Positions 16,831-24,752 of a DNA stretch of 64,000 nucleotides are shown in pieces. Each line of letters begins with the position of its first letter. Within the stretch, counting starts at the first letter, position 1. The position numbers and the translations under genes are program-made. The stretch comes from an uncultured Chloracidobacterium sp. (GTDB taxonomy: Bacteria > Acidobacteriota > Blastocatellia > Pyrinomonadales > Pyrinomonadaceae). A model generated the notes under the pieces. The model saw only the letters and a program-made list of their open reading frames with translations. It ran no database searches and was not told where the DNA came from. The stretch covers positions 1 to 64,000 of the forward strand of contig CAKZGE010000011.1 in the NCBI GenBank assembly GCA_936914845.1, read 5' to 3'.

Positions 16831-17640
16831 CTAAGCATCGACCCGCGAAGCAAAGCTGTGGACGAGATCGACGAACAGCACAAAGATCGGCGGATAGAGT
16901 ATGGCCTCCGGTGTTAGCGTGTCGGTAATGACCACCGTTGCAGTTCGCGGCTCAGCTCCAAGAAAATGTCCGACAGCAAGCCCCGCGAGAAGGCTGAGCA
17001 GACATCCGCCGGCAATAAAGCCGATAGCGGCGATCCGTGAATATGGTTTTACTGTTGGTTCGTTGTCATCAAGGATCGAATCGTGAAGGTCGTCTTCATT
17101 ATATGTATAGCGGTCAATTGCCTCACGGATGCGGCCATAGAGATGAATGGTGCCGGCTGCGAAAAGCGAAACGATGATTATTTGTCCGATAATGAGCGTA
17201 TTGACGAAAACCTGCGGCTTAAGAGCGGCCGTAACGACAATGGATATGAAAAGTCCAACAAGCGGGAAAATGATCTTTTGCAGAGCGATCGATTCGCGGC
17301 GCTCATCAGCGATCATCCGGTCTATGATCTCGTTATAGCGCCGTTCATAGGCCATTTGCCGCCAACGCCGAGCATGACTGTTCTTCGATGCGAATACAGA
17401 ACTGCCGGAAGAAGAACCATTATAGCTGTATTCCAACAAGCGGCGATCGTAAGCGGCCCGTTCGTGAGGATCGCTCAAAACCTCATAAGCTTCGGCAATG
17501 CCCGCGAAAGCCAGAGCCGTCTCCTCAGAACCCGTATGGGCATCCGGATGCAGCTTGCGGGCAAGTTTGCGGTAAGCCGATTTGATCTCGGCCCGCGATG
17601 CTTTCGGTGAAACCTTTAGGATCTCGTAGTAAGTCGCCAT
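16831..17640 (-). CDS. membrane-anchored J-domain (DnaJ-like) protein
   Basis: Residues 1-65 form a J domain with the HPD motif (RKLARKLHPDAHTG), which stimulates the ATPase of DnaK-type Hsp70. After a basic linker the rest holds about four hydrophobic membrane segments, including FPLVGLFISIVVTAAL, IGQIIIVSLFAAGTIHLYG, IGFIAGGCLLSLLAGLAVG and LYPPIFVLFVDLV. There is no G/F region or zinc-finger domain, so it is a type III J-protein. It would recruit Hsp70 to the inner membrane, but its client is unknown. It lies upstream of tig on the same strand with a 79-base gap, next to chaperone and protease genes. Confidence 0.85.
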   Translation of the reverse strand: MATYYEILKVSPKASRAEIKSAYRKLARKLHPDAHTGSEETALAFAGIAEAYEVLSDPHERAAYDRRLLEYSYNGSSSGSSVFASKNSHARRWRQMAYERRYNEIIDRMIADERRESIALQKIIFPLVGLFISIVVTAALKPQVFVNTLIIGQIIIVSLFAAGTIHLYGRIREAIDRYTYNEDDLHDSILDDNEPTVKPYSRIAAIGFIAGGCLLSLLAGLAVGHFLGAEPRTATVVITDTLTPEAILYPPIFVLFVDLVHSFASRVDA

Positions 17641-17737
17641 TCGCGATCAGGAGAGCATTATTCCTTAACGGCCGTGAGGCTCTTCTGCTTTAATGATAAC
17701 ACAACGGTCTTATCAACGGCGACGAACCAGACAGCGG

Positions 17738-18172
17738 TCAATCGTCTATACGATGGATCTGCAGACTGATCGGAGCAGCACCGGCGATCTTGACCGCATC
17801 GACCACTCTCGCGACGCTTCCGTAATCGAGCGAACGCGGTGCCTTGATAAAGACGATCCTTGCTTCGTCAGGATCGATGCCTGCGATCGCGGCCCTTTCT
17901 TTGAATATCCCGGTCAAACGCTCCGTGAGCGCGGCCGCATTGCCAACGGAGCCAAGACCCGTTTCATGGTTGAGCTGCAAGGTCGAATCCGGTTCGACCG
18001 AGACGACAAGCGTTTGATCAGGCGGCACGACCCGCGGATCGTTCGTCTCCGGCTCCTGCGGGATCTTTGCCTGAAAAGCACTCGGCTTCGCCGGCGTTAT
18101 GACCATGAAAATGATCAGCAGAACAAGCAGAACATCGATCAGCGGCGTTACATTTATCGCAGGGGAATTCAT
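17738..18172 (-). CDS. ExbD/TolR-family biopolymer transport protein
   Basis: The 144-residue product starting at ATG 18172 (MNSPAINVTPLID) has the ExbD/TolR pattern. A short cytoplasmic N-terminus and one membrane helix (PLIDVLLVLLIIFMVI, with the conserved Asp in LIDVLL that couples the proton gradient) are followed by a periplasmic domain. The frame extends to a TTG at 18250 but then overlaps the pabB stop and adds a basic leader without homology, so the ATG was preferred. ExbD works with a MotA-type ExbB/TolQ proton channel. No exbB or tonB is present in the window, so it is an orphan here. Confidence 0.85.
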   Translation of the reverse strand: MNSPAINVTPLIDVLLVLLIIFMVITPAKPSAFQAKIPQEPETNDPRVVPPDQTLVVSVEPDSTLQLNHETGLGSVGNAAALTERLTGIFKERAAIAGIDPDEARIVFIKAPRSLDYGSVARVVDAVKIAGAAPISLQIHRIDD

Positions 18173-18246
18173 ATTTGCGGTCTCCTTTATTCTTTGTTCT
18201 GCAAAGGTTAGACACCGGCTCCGCCGAAATGTTCCCACAGTCCTTT

Positions 18247-19518
18247 TCAAGCTCCGGACGCCGCCAGCAATGCTCTCGATTTTGTAACGGTCTCGTCGTA
18301 TTCGGTTTCAGGGTCGCTGTCGATGACAATGCCGCCTCCAACGTTGAATGCGGCGAAGCCTGCCCGTACGGTCATTGTTCTTATCGCCACGCTCACATCA
18401 AAAATTCCCGATTCGGGCTGAAACGATCCGATCGCTCCCATCGAAAGACCGCGCGGGGCAGGTTCAAGTTCGCGGATGATGCGCATTGTGCTTATCTTTG
18501 GAGCTCCCGTTATTGAACCGCACGGAAAAACCGCCCGCAGCGTATCAGCAATACCGGCCTCGGGACGCAGCCGCCCCTTAACCGTCGAAACCATATGAAA
18601 TAGTGTCGGATGTTCTTCTACAACACATATGCTTTCGGCCCGGACCGACCCAAATTCACAGACGCGGCCGAGATCGTTGCGCATCAGATCAACGATCATA
18701 ATGTTTTCGGCACGATCCTTTTCGCTCCGTTCAAGCTCTTGACGGAGTTTCGCATCTGAATCCGGCGAATTTCCACGCGCTCGTGTGCCTTTGATCGGCG
18801 ACACGGAAATGTCTCGATCCTCGATCCGAAAGAACCTTTCCGGTGATGCAGATATCACGCTTGAATCAGGCCGCTTGATGAACGCCGCAAATGGTGCCGG
18901 ATGGTCACGCCTCAGCCGTGCGAAAATATGCTCGGGTGTCGTTCCGTATGGCAGCTCAAAGCTGATTCCCCGCGTTAGATTAGTTTGATAGGTATCGCCC
19001 CGACGGATGTGTTGCTGAATGACCTTGACCGCCGAAACATAATCTTCGCGGCTGAAATTTGAAACAACTTGCGGACTGGAAATGATCTCCGGCGGCAAAA
19101 GTGGAACCGTTTTCAAGAGAGTTTCTTCGATCGCGGCACAATTCCCCGCTTCGCCGGTTATCCATGTTTCCCCCGTGTCATAGTCGTGCATTATTAGATT
19201 TCGAAAAAGCCGGACGAAGATGTCGGGTTCGGAGGACACGGACGGAGCTATGCCGCATAGCTTTTCGCCCAGAGAATATGACAGCGTAAAGATCGCCGAC
19301 AGCCCTTTCCCCGTCAGCTCTTCAAACCGCCGGAGCGAGCGTTCGGGATCTTGATCGCTGATGCTCTCGCTGAAGTGTTCTTCCAAACCGGCTATCAAAA
19401 GGTGTGAACCGAGATGTCCGACACCGCAACTGTCGAGCATGGCGACCGAACCGCCGGCGGCGGCAATGGATAGCAATTTGGCGGAAAGTTCGTCGGCTGA
19501 AAGGTCAATGCGGTACAC
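18247..19518 (-). CDS. pabB: aminodeoxychorismate synthase component I
   Basis: PabB converts chorismate and ammonia to 4-amino-4-deoxychorismate for folate synthesis. The 423-residue protein has the chorismate-binding enzyme core: FAAFIKRPDSSVISASPERF, PIKGTRARG, the HLVSTVxG-type segment FHMVSTVKGRL and FPCGSITGAPK. These are all conserved in TrpE/PabB. The PIKGT motif with Lys is the PabB-type signature, where TrpE has PIAGT. The GTG start at 19518 is the only sensible one. No pabA or pabC is adjacent in the window. ExbD lies downstream with a 74-base gap. Confidence 0.9.
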   Translation of the reverse strand: MYRIDLSADELSAKLLSIAAAGGSVAMLDSCGVGHLGSHLLIAGLEEHFSESISDQDPERSLRRFEELTGKGLSAIFTLSYSLGEKLCGIAPSVSSEPDIFVRLFRNLIMHDYDTGETWITGEAGNCAAIEETLLKTVPLLPPEIISSPQVVSNFSREDYVSAVKVIQQHIRRGDTYQTNLTRGISFELPYGTTPEHIFARLRRDHPAPFAAFIKRPDSSVISASPERFFRIEDRDISVSPIKGTRARGNSPDSDAKLRQELERSEKDRAENIMIVDLMRNDLGRVCEFGSVRAESICVVEEHPTLFHMVSTVKGRLRPEAGIADTLRAVFPCGSITGAPKISTMRIIRELEPAPRGLSMGAIGSFQPESGIFDVSVAIRTMTVRAGFAAFNVGGGIVIDSDPETEYDETVTKSRALLAASGA

Positions 19519-19628
19519 AGCCGGATTTTATCACGACGGCCGACGAATGATAATTGCACTTGGCAAGCATTTTCACGTAAGATGTTCCCATCTCTCTTCC
19601 AAGTTTTGACTAGGCTTTTCGCTAAAAT

Positions 19629-21125
19629 ATGACGTCTGAATCGAACGATAGATATGCCTTGGTTCGCGGATTGGGGCTGATCGCAGCTATTTCGGTGATC
19701 ATCGGAAATGTCATCGGCACCGGTGTCTTTTTAAAAGCCCGGCCGATGACGTGCAATGTCGGCAGCCCGGAATGGGTCGTGCTGGCGTGGGTGGCGGCCG
19801 GTCTTTTGTCGCTTTCGGGCGCCTTGACCTATGCCGAATTGACCGCAATGAAACCGATGGCCGGCGGCGAATATGTATTCCTTCGCGATGCTTACGGACG
19901 CGCTTCGAGCTTTTTATACGGCTGGATGCAGATGTTTATCGCCAAACCGGGCTCCCAGGCCGCAGCCGGAATGGCTTTTGCGATCGGGCTAAATGATTTC
20001 CTGGATGGCTCGCTCGCCAGGCCTTTGCTGACAACAGAACTTTTGGGTTCTCCGTTCGAGATCTCGACCCTTCAAATAATATCGATCATGGCCATCCTCA
20101 TTTTCACGACGCTCAATTCGGCGTCTGTGATCTTAAGCGGCCAGATCGCAACCGTTTTGACCGGCATCAAAATAGCTTTGATCCTGTTTGTAGGTATCGG
20201 TGCCTTTGTTCTCGTGTCAGGCGACTTCGGCCATTTTTCGCTCATCAATAACAGCGGCACTTGTGAAGGCATTTCGGAATCGGTGAGATATGGATCAGCG
20301 ACATACACATTCGCCGCCGGATTCGGTGCCGCTATGCTCGGCGCCTTGTGGGGCTATGATGGTTGGAACAATCTGACCTTCGTTGCCGGAGAAGTAAAAG
20401 ATCCGCATCGGAACATCCCGATCGCAATTATCGGCAGTACCGCGTTGATAATGCTGCTTTACGTTGCCGTTCATATCGGATATTTCTACGTCCTCGACCC
20501 GACGGCGGTCGCCTCGGTCTCGCAGAACTCATCCGTTGCGAAAGAGGTCGTCAGCCGTTTCTTTCTAGAAGGCGGTGCGGCAACATTTGCCACGGGATTT
20601 GCGGTTGCCCTGTTCACCGTCGGCCTGATGCTTTCTTCGCTCGGAACACTGCATACTTCCATATTGGCCGGTGCCCGGGTACCTTACGCAATGGCCAAGG
20701 ACAAAATGATGCATCCGGCATTGGGCCGCACGTCGGTGACCAACGTACCCGTGACGGCCCTGGTCGTACAGGGCTGCCTAGCTTCGATAATGGCACTTTC
20801 GGGTTCCTTCGACACGGTCACCAATTATGTTGTGTTCGCCTCCTGGATCTTCTACGGGCTCGTTACATCGTCCGTTTTTGTGTTCCGCCGCCGTTATCCG
20901 AATGCGGAGCGTCCCTATAAGGCGTGGGGCTATCCGGTGGTTCCGGTCGTATTTCTGATCGTCGTCGCGTGGCTGATCTACAACACCATTTCCACCGAAC
21001 CAAAACAATCTTTTATAGGCATCGGATTAATAATTCTGGGATTACCGGTCTATTATTACTTAAATAGTAGAAATGCAAAGAACAATGACCTCGAACAGGA
21101 AGGCTTCGATGACCTCGAGCGATAG
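19629..21125 (+). CDS. APC-family amino acid permease
   Basis: The 498-residue protein has about 12 hydrophobic segments and the APC helix-1 motif SVIIGNVIGTGVFLKARPM at about 20-38, which binds the amino-acid alpha-carboxyl. Helix 6 has GALWGYDGWNNLTFVAGEVKD, typical of LAT/heteromeric-type amino-acid exchangers. Later segments GRTSVTNVPVTALVV and RRRYPNAERPYKAWGYP fit this subgroup. It probably transports neutral amino acids across the inner membrane, though the substrate is not fixed by sequence. It overlaps the start of the PilZ gene and is divergent from pabB. Confidence 0.9.
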   Translation: MTSESNDRYALVRGLGLIAAISVIIGNVIGTGVFLKARPMTCNVGSPEWVVLAWVAAGLLSLSGALTYAELTAMKPMAGGEYVFLRDAYGRASSFLYGWMQMFIAKPGSQAAAGMAFAIGLNDFLDGSLARPLLTTELLGSPFEISTLQIISIMAILIFTTLNSASVILSGQIATVLTGIKIALILFVGIGAFVLVSGDFGHFSLINNSGTCEGISESVRYGSATYTFAAGFGAAMLGALWGYDGWNNLTFVAGEVKDPHRNIPIAIIGSTALIMLLYVAVHIGYFYVLDPTAVASVSQNSSVAKEVVSRFFLEGGAATFATGFAVALFTVGLMLSSLGTLHTSILAGARVPYAMAKDKMMHPALGRTSVTNVPVTALVVQGCLASIMALSGSFDTVTNYVVFASWIFYGLVTSSVFVFRRRYPNAERPYKAWGYPVVPVVFLIVVAWLIYNTISTEPKQSFIGIGLIILGLPVYYYLNSRNAKNNDLEQEGFDDLER

Positions 21126-21444
21126 GCGAAGCGGCCGCGACCGGCGGGCGGCACAGCGTTTTCGGATAACCGTTGCTGTCGAATATGATGCCGGAAATGG
21201 CAGAAAGCCCGGAACTATCGCAGATATAAACGATCTTGGTTGTTTTGTGCTGTGTGACGGCGATGTCCGTGACGGCGAAGCGGTTCAGCTGTATCTGCCG
21301 CTCACCGCCGGAATGAAGGTCCCATTTCCTGCCGAAGTGACGAACCATGTTTACGAGATCGGTTTTGCGGCTCGTTTTATCGGCCTAACCGAACCGCAGC
21401 GTGATTTTTTGGACAGTTTTATCGATATCCACCGCGAAGACTAA
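21109..21444 (+). CDS. PilZ-domain protein, degenerate c-di-GMP motif
   Basis: The 111-residue product from ATG 21109 (an ATG at 21073 is also in frame) is a single PilZ-like domain. The RxxxR box is present as RRAAQRFRI. The second box, normally (D/N)xSxxG, reads DINDLG here, with Asn in place of Ser. The downstream beta-strand pattern (VQLYLPLTAGMKVPF, NHVYEIGFAARFIGL) fits the fold. Cyclic-di-GMP binding is therefore plausible but not certain. It overlaps the permease stop by about 17 bases, which implies translational coupling. Its own stop overlaps the murE stop on the opposite strand by 4 bases. Confidence 0.75.
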   Translation: MTSSDRRSGRDRRAAQRFRITVAVEYDAGNGRKPGTIADINDLGCFVLCDGDVRDGEAVQLYLPLTAGMKVPFPAEVTNHVYEIGFAARFIGLTEPQRDFLDSFIDIHRED

Positions 21445-22979
21445 CGGTTCTCCCGCTGCTCGATCGCCTCCGTTGCGGCTTCGCGATCGTCAAAGTGGAA
21501 TTTATCGCCGCCGATAACCTGATAGGTCTCATGCCCTTTTCCGGCGATTATCACCACATCACCAGACCGCGCTTCACCGACCGCCTTAAAGATGGCTTCG
21601 CGACGATCAGAAACGGCTTGATAGGCAACGCCGGTTTCCTCCACGCCTTTTTCTATTTCCCTTATAATTACTAGTGGATCTTCGGTGCGCGGATTGTCCG
21701 ATGTTATAAAGACCAGATCGCTGCTTTCGCCGGCAGCTCTGCCCATCGGTACTCGCTTCGAACGGTCACGATCGCCGCCGCAGCCAAAAACGGTTATCAC
21801 CCGGCCCTCGGTCAATGGACGTGCCGTGCGGAGCGTGTTCAGCAAAGCGTCGTCCGTGTGTGCATAATCGACAATTACGGCAAAATCCCCGCTGTGCGGA
21901 ACCCGTTCAAAACGACCGGGAGCACCGATGCAGCCGGCCAAGCCTTGCTTGATCTGATCTAGCGTAGCTCCGGTTTCGATCGCGGCGGCAGACGCAGCGA
22001 GCATGTTATAAACGTGGGGACGTCCGACCAACGGCGACGATATCCTAATATCGCCGGCAGGCGTTCTAAGCAGAAACCGTGTGCCTTCGAGCAGCGAAAC
22101 CGAAACATCTTCGGCCGAAAGATCCGCACCGCCCTGATCTTGCGAAAATGTGACAACGCGTTGGCCCTTTTCCCGCAAGATCCCGGCTGCTTTTACACCC
22201 CATTCGTCGTCGATGTTGATAACACTCGATGCCGGCGGCTCACCCAAACGGCCGTCGAACAGCTTCAATTTAGCGTCGAAATAATCTTCCATCGTGCCGT
22301 GGTAATCTAAATGGTCGCGCGTCAGATTTGTAAAGATCGCGACGCGAAACCGCAATCCGTCACAGCGATGAAGATCGATCGCCTGAGACGAAGCTTCCAT
22401 GACAGCCGTTCTACATCCCGCTTCGACCGCCTCTCGCAAAAAGCGGTTGGTATCAGATGCTTCCGGTGTGGTGCGAACGGCCGGTTCGCTTTTGTCGCCA
22501 ATGCGATATTCGACAGTCGTCAGCATCGCCGCCTTTTTGCCCGCGGCCTCTGCCAGCGCGGTGCAGAGATAGGTCGTCGTCGTTTTGCCGTTGGTGCCGG
22601 TAATTCCGATCAGTTCCAGTTGGTGCGACGGGTCACCGTTGATAACAGCGGCGGCCTTGGCAAGTGCTCGACGGGCATTTTCGACCTGAAGCCAATTGCC
22701 CTGAAAACCGTCCGGCACGCCGGATTCGGAAATGATCGCTGCGGCCCCTCGACGCAGCACATCGTCGATAAAGCGATGGCCGTCCATCGTCGAGCCTTTG
22801 ATGGCGACGAAGACCGTGCCTTCGCGAACCTGTCGCGAATCGTGCGTTACATCCGTCGCCGCCTTTTCCCCATCACCGAAAAGCTCTGCATTCAAAGCAT
22901 CTGAAAGGATTTTTAATGTGATCGATCGTGAATTCAATTGGATTTGCCCCGAGGTTTTAGAAGTAACCAAAATTTTCAA
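21441..22979 (-). CDS. murE: UDP-N-acetylmuramoyl-tripeptide synthetase MurE
   Basis: MurE adds the third residue (meso-diaminopimelate or lysine) to UDP-MurNAc-L-Ala-D-Glu during peptidoglycan synthesis. The 512-residue product has the Mur-ligase ATP-binding GTNGKTTT (about residue 128), the UDP-binding N-terminal domain and the carbamylated-Lys region. DNPR in TSDNPRTED is the family motif found in meso-Dap-adding enzymes. The frame opens with TTG at 22979, and no better start was found just before the conserved LKILSDAL segment, so the first about 20 residues are uncertain. It is alone here rather than in a dcw cluster. It ends in a 4-base convergent overlap with the PilZ gene. Confidence 0.95.
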   Translation of the reverse strand: MKILVTSKTSGQIQLNSRSITLKILSDALNAELFGDGEKAATDVTHDSRQVREGTVFVAIKGSTMDGHRFIDDVLRRGAAAIISESGVPDGFQGNWLQVENARRALAKAAAVINGDPSHQLELIGITGTNGKTTTTYLCTALAEAAGKKAAMLTTVEYRIGDKSEPAVRTTPEASDTNRFLREAVEAGCRTAVMEASSQAIDLHRCDGLRFRVAIFTNLTRDHLDYHGTMEDYFDAKLKLFDGRLGEPPASSVINIDDEWGVKAAGILREKGQRVVTFSQDQGGADLSAEDVSVSLLEGTRFLLRTPAGDIRISSPLVGRPHVYNMLAASAAAIETGATLDQIKQGLAGCIGAPGRFERVPHSGDFAVIVDYAHTDDALLNTLRTARPLTEGRVITVFGCGGDRDRSKRVPMGRAAGESSDLVFITSDNPRTEDPLVIIREIEKGVEETGVAYQAVSDRREAIFKAVGEARSGDVVIIAGKGHETYQVIGGDKFHFDDREAATEAIEQRENR

Positions 22980-23060
22980 CGATTATACGATATGCCGAAA
23001 TTTATCACGAACAAAGAAGCCGAAAAATCGTATTGAAAATATGACGGAGGTATAGGAAAG

Positions 23061-23321
23061 ATGAGTTTTATCAAATTCCTGGTAACATTCCTGGCATTGA
23101 TATTCGGTGTAATGCTGGTTTTCTGGTTGTTCGGTTTTGTATATTCGCTGCTCTGGTATGCATTTTGGCTGGCGGTGTTGGGAACGGCAGCTTATGGCGG
23201 ATACAAGCTGTTTCAAGGTGCAACGGGCCGCTTAGGCGGTAAAAAGCAAAAAGAGATAGAGCAATTTCGCGATTTCGACCTTTCGTGGGACGAATATTCT
23301 AAGAAATATCTTCATAAATAA
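23061..23321 (+). CDS. small membrane protein of unknown function
   Basis: The 86-residue product has two closely spaced hydrophobic segments (FLVTFLALIFGVMLVFWLF and LLWYAFWLAVLGTAAYGGY) followed by a charged C-terminus (KKQKEIEQFRDFDLSWDEY). GGAGG and AGGAAAG stand before the ATG, giving strong translation signals. It lies divergent from murE, 81 bases away, and just before tRNA-Leu. I do not recognise a family. Confidence 0.75.
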   Translation: MSFIKFLVTFLALIFGVMLVFWLFGFVYSLLWYAFWLAVLGTAAYGGYKLFQGATGRLGGKKQKEIEQFRDFDLSWDEYSKKYLHK

Positions 23322-23328
23322 GGCTTCT

Positions 23329-23357
23329 TTGCCCGAACCGCGGCAAGGTGTTATGCT
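23329..23357 (+). promoter_or_regulatory. promoter of tRNA-Leu
   Basis: TTGCCC (23329-23334) and TATGCT (23352-23357) are spaced by 17 bases. They place the transcript start about 30 bases before the tRNA 5' end. Confidence 0.5.
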
Positions 23358-23395
23358 TTAGGTGTGTTGCTAAATTTTGCGGCAACGCGGTTTTT

Positions 23396-23480
23396 GCTGA
23401 GGTGGCGTAATTGGTAGCCGCGCTAGACTTAGGATCTAGTGCCGTAAGGCGTGCGAGTTCGAGTCTCGCCCTCAGTACCA
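23396..23480 (+). tRNA. tRNA-Leu (anticodon TAG)
   Basis: This is an 85-base class II tRNA with a long variable arm. The acceptor GCTGAGG pairs with CCTCAGT (terminal G-U). The discriminator is A and CCA is encoded. The anticodon stem CTAGA/TCTAG carries loop CTTAGGA, so the anticodon is TAG. The T arm has GCGAG TTCGAGT CTCGC. A terminator follows 11 bases later. Confidence 0.97.
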
Positions 23481-23490
23481 TTTTTATATT

Positions 23491-23521
23491 GTCCTGACGG
23501 CCGATGCTGTCGGGACTTTTA
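23491..23521 (+). terminator. Rho-independent terminator of tRNA-Leu
   Basis: A 9-bp imperfect stem, GTCCTGACG with TGTCGGGAC (two G-U pairs), is followed by TTTTAATTT directly downstream of tRNA-Leu. Confidence 0.75.
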
Positions 23522-23550
23522 ATTTGCGTTAAACATTGCAGCCGCTGTGC

Positions 23551-23579
23551 TTGACTTCCCTTTAACAGCGACATATAAT
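23551..23579 (+). promoter_or_regulatory. strong sigma-70-type promoter of rpsT
   Basis: TTGACT (23551-23556), a 17-base spacer and TATAAT (23574-23579) are present. The leader to the rpsT ATG would be about 50 bases. Confidence 0.8.
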
Positions 23580-23635
23580 CTGAAGTTTGTTTTCGAACAG
23601 ATATTTATTTCAATAGGATCAAAGACAGGAATTAA

Positions 23636-23899
23636 ATGGCTAATCATAAATCGGCACTCAAGCGTGTCAGACAAACAGCAAAACGTAACCAGATCAACCG
23701 CAGCGGCCGCGGAAAGCTCCGCACCCAGATCAAAAAGCTTCGTGCCGCCATTGCGGCGAGTGACGGTTCGCAGAGCACCGAGCTTTTGAACCCGACCGTT
23801 TCGATCATCGACAAGGCTGTCAATAAGGGGCTTTTGCACAAAAATACTGCTGCCCGTTATAAATCGCGGTTGACGAAGCACGTCGCATCCATCGGGTAA
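23636..23899 (+). CDS. rpsT: 30S ribosomal protein bS20
   Basis: S20 binds the 5' domain of 16S rRNA early in 30S assembly. The 87-residue, Lys/Arg-rich protein begins MANHKSALKRVRQTAKRN, the canonical S20 N-terminus (ANxKSAxKRxxxxxKRxxxN). The helical C-terminus HKNTAARYKSRLTKHV is also typical. It has a near-consensus promoter at 23551-23579 and stands alone, as in most bacteria. Confidence 0.98.
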   Translation: MANHKSALKRVRQTAKRNQINRSGRGKLRTQIKKLRAAIAASDGSQSTELLNPTVSIIDKAVNKGLLHKNTAARYKSRLTKHVASIG

Positions 23900-24045
23900 G
23901 ACGGTAAAAACAGTTTCTCTCCTTCCTGATCCTGAGCGGAGGCTGGCCATTGCGGCTTGCTTCCGCTTTTTGTGTTGTCTTTGTCCGGTGATTTGCTAAA
24001 ATTCTCTTTTCGGCCGCACCGCCATTTTATATAAGGAGAAAGCCT

Positions 24046-24750
24046 TTGTCTGAGAGACGAAATTATCGCTATTATGACCTCCTGATGGCGGCATTCGTGA
24101 CGGTTTTGCTATGTTCTAACCTGATCGGCGTGCACAAAGTTTCGAGCGTCGATCTGCCGTTTTATGGCGAATACATATTCGGAACGGGTGTTCTTTTCTT
24201 TCCGATCAGCTATCTTTTCGGCGATATATTGACCGAGGTGTACGGCTATGCCCGTTCGCGAAAGGTGATCTGGGCCGGTTTCGGAGCAATGCTTTTCGCA
24301 ACGTTGATGGCGACGGTCATCACATATCTGCCGGCGGCTCGCACAATGTCGCCGGAGCAGCAGCAAGCGGTTTCGCTGATCTTCGGTCAAACGCCGCGTA
24401 TCGCCCTTGCTTCGCTCTCCGCATTTTGGCTCGGCGAATTTGTCAATTCCTATGTGCTCGCTAAGATGAAAGTTCTAACACGCGGGCGTTTTCTTTGGAT
24501 CAGAACCATCGGTTCGACGATCTTAGGCGAGATCGCCGATTCGCTGATCTTTTATCCGATCGCTTTTTTCGGTGTATGGTCAAACGAACAGCTCATCAGT
24601 GTAATGATCGGAAATTATTTTATAAAGGTTTTGTGGGAAGTTTGTGCCACGCCGTTTACATACATTTTCGTCGGTGCCCTAAAACGGGCCGAACAGGTCG
24701 ATCATTTTGACCGCGACACTGATTTCAATCCGTTTACACTGCAAACTTAA
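24046..24750 (+). CDS. queuosine precursor transporter (YhhQ/QueT-type, VUT family)
   Basis: The 234-residue integral membrane protein has about six hydrophobic helices. The family hallmark FFPISYLFGDILTEVYGYARSRKVIW is around residues 50-75, with the Asp/Glu pair in GDILTEVYG. YhhQ-family proteins import 7-cyano-7-deazaguanine or 7-aminomethyl-7-deazaguanine for tRNA queuosine. The start is TTG at 24046, supported by AAGGAG six bases upstream, with no better ATG. recG begins 2 bases after its stop, so the two genes are likely cotranscribed although they are functionally unrelated. Confidence 0.9.
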   Translation: MSERRNYRYYDLLMAAFVTVLLCSNLIGVHKVSSVDLPFYGEYIFGTGVLFFPISYLFGDILTEVYGYARSRKVIWAGFGAMLFATLMATVITYLPAARTMSPEQQQAVSLIFGQTPRIALASLSAFWLGEFVNSYVLAKMKVLTRGRFLWIRTIGSTILGEIADSLIFYPIAFFGVWSNEQLISVMIGNYFIKVLWEVCATPFTYIFVGALKRAEQVDHFDRDTDFNPFTLQT

Positions 24751-24752
24751 GC

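Noticed and set aside
18173..18250. TTG start extending ExbD by 26 residues
   Set aside because: It overlaps the pabB stop, is basic and unlike ExbD N-termini; the ATG at 18172 fits the family.
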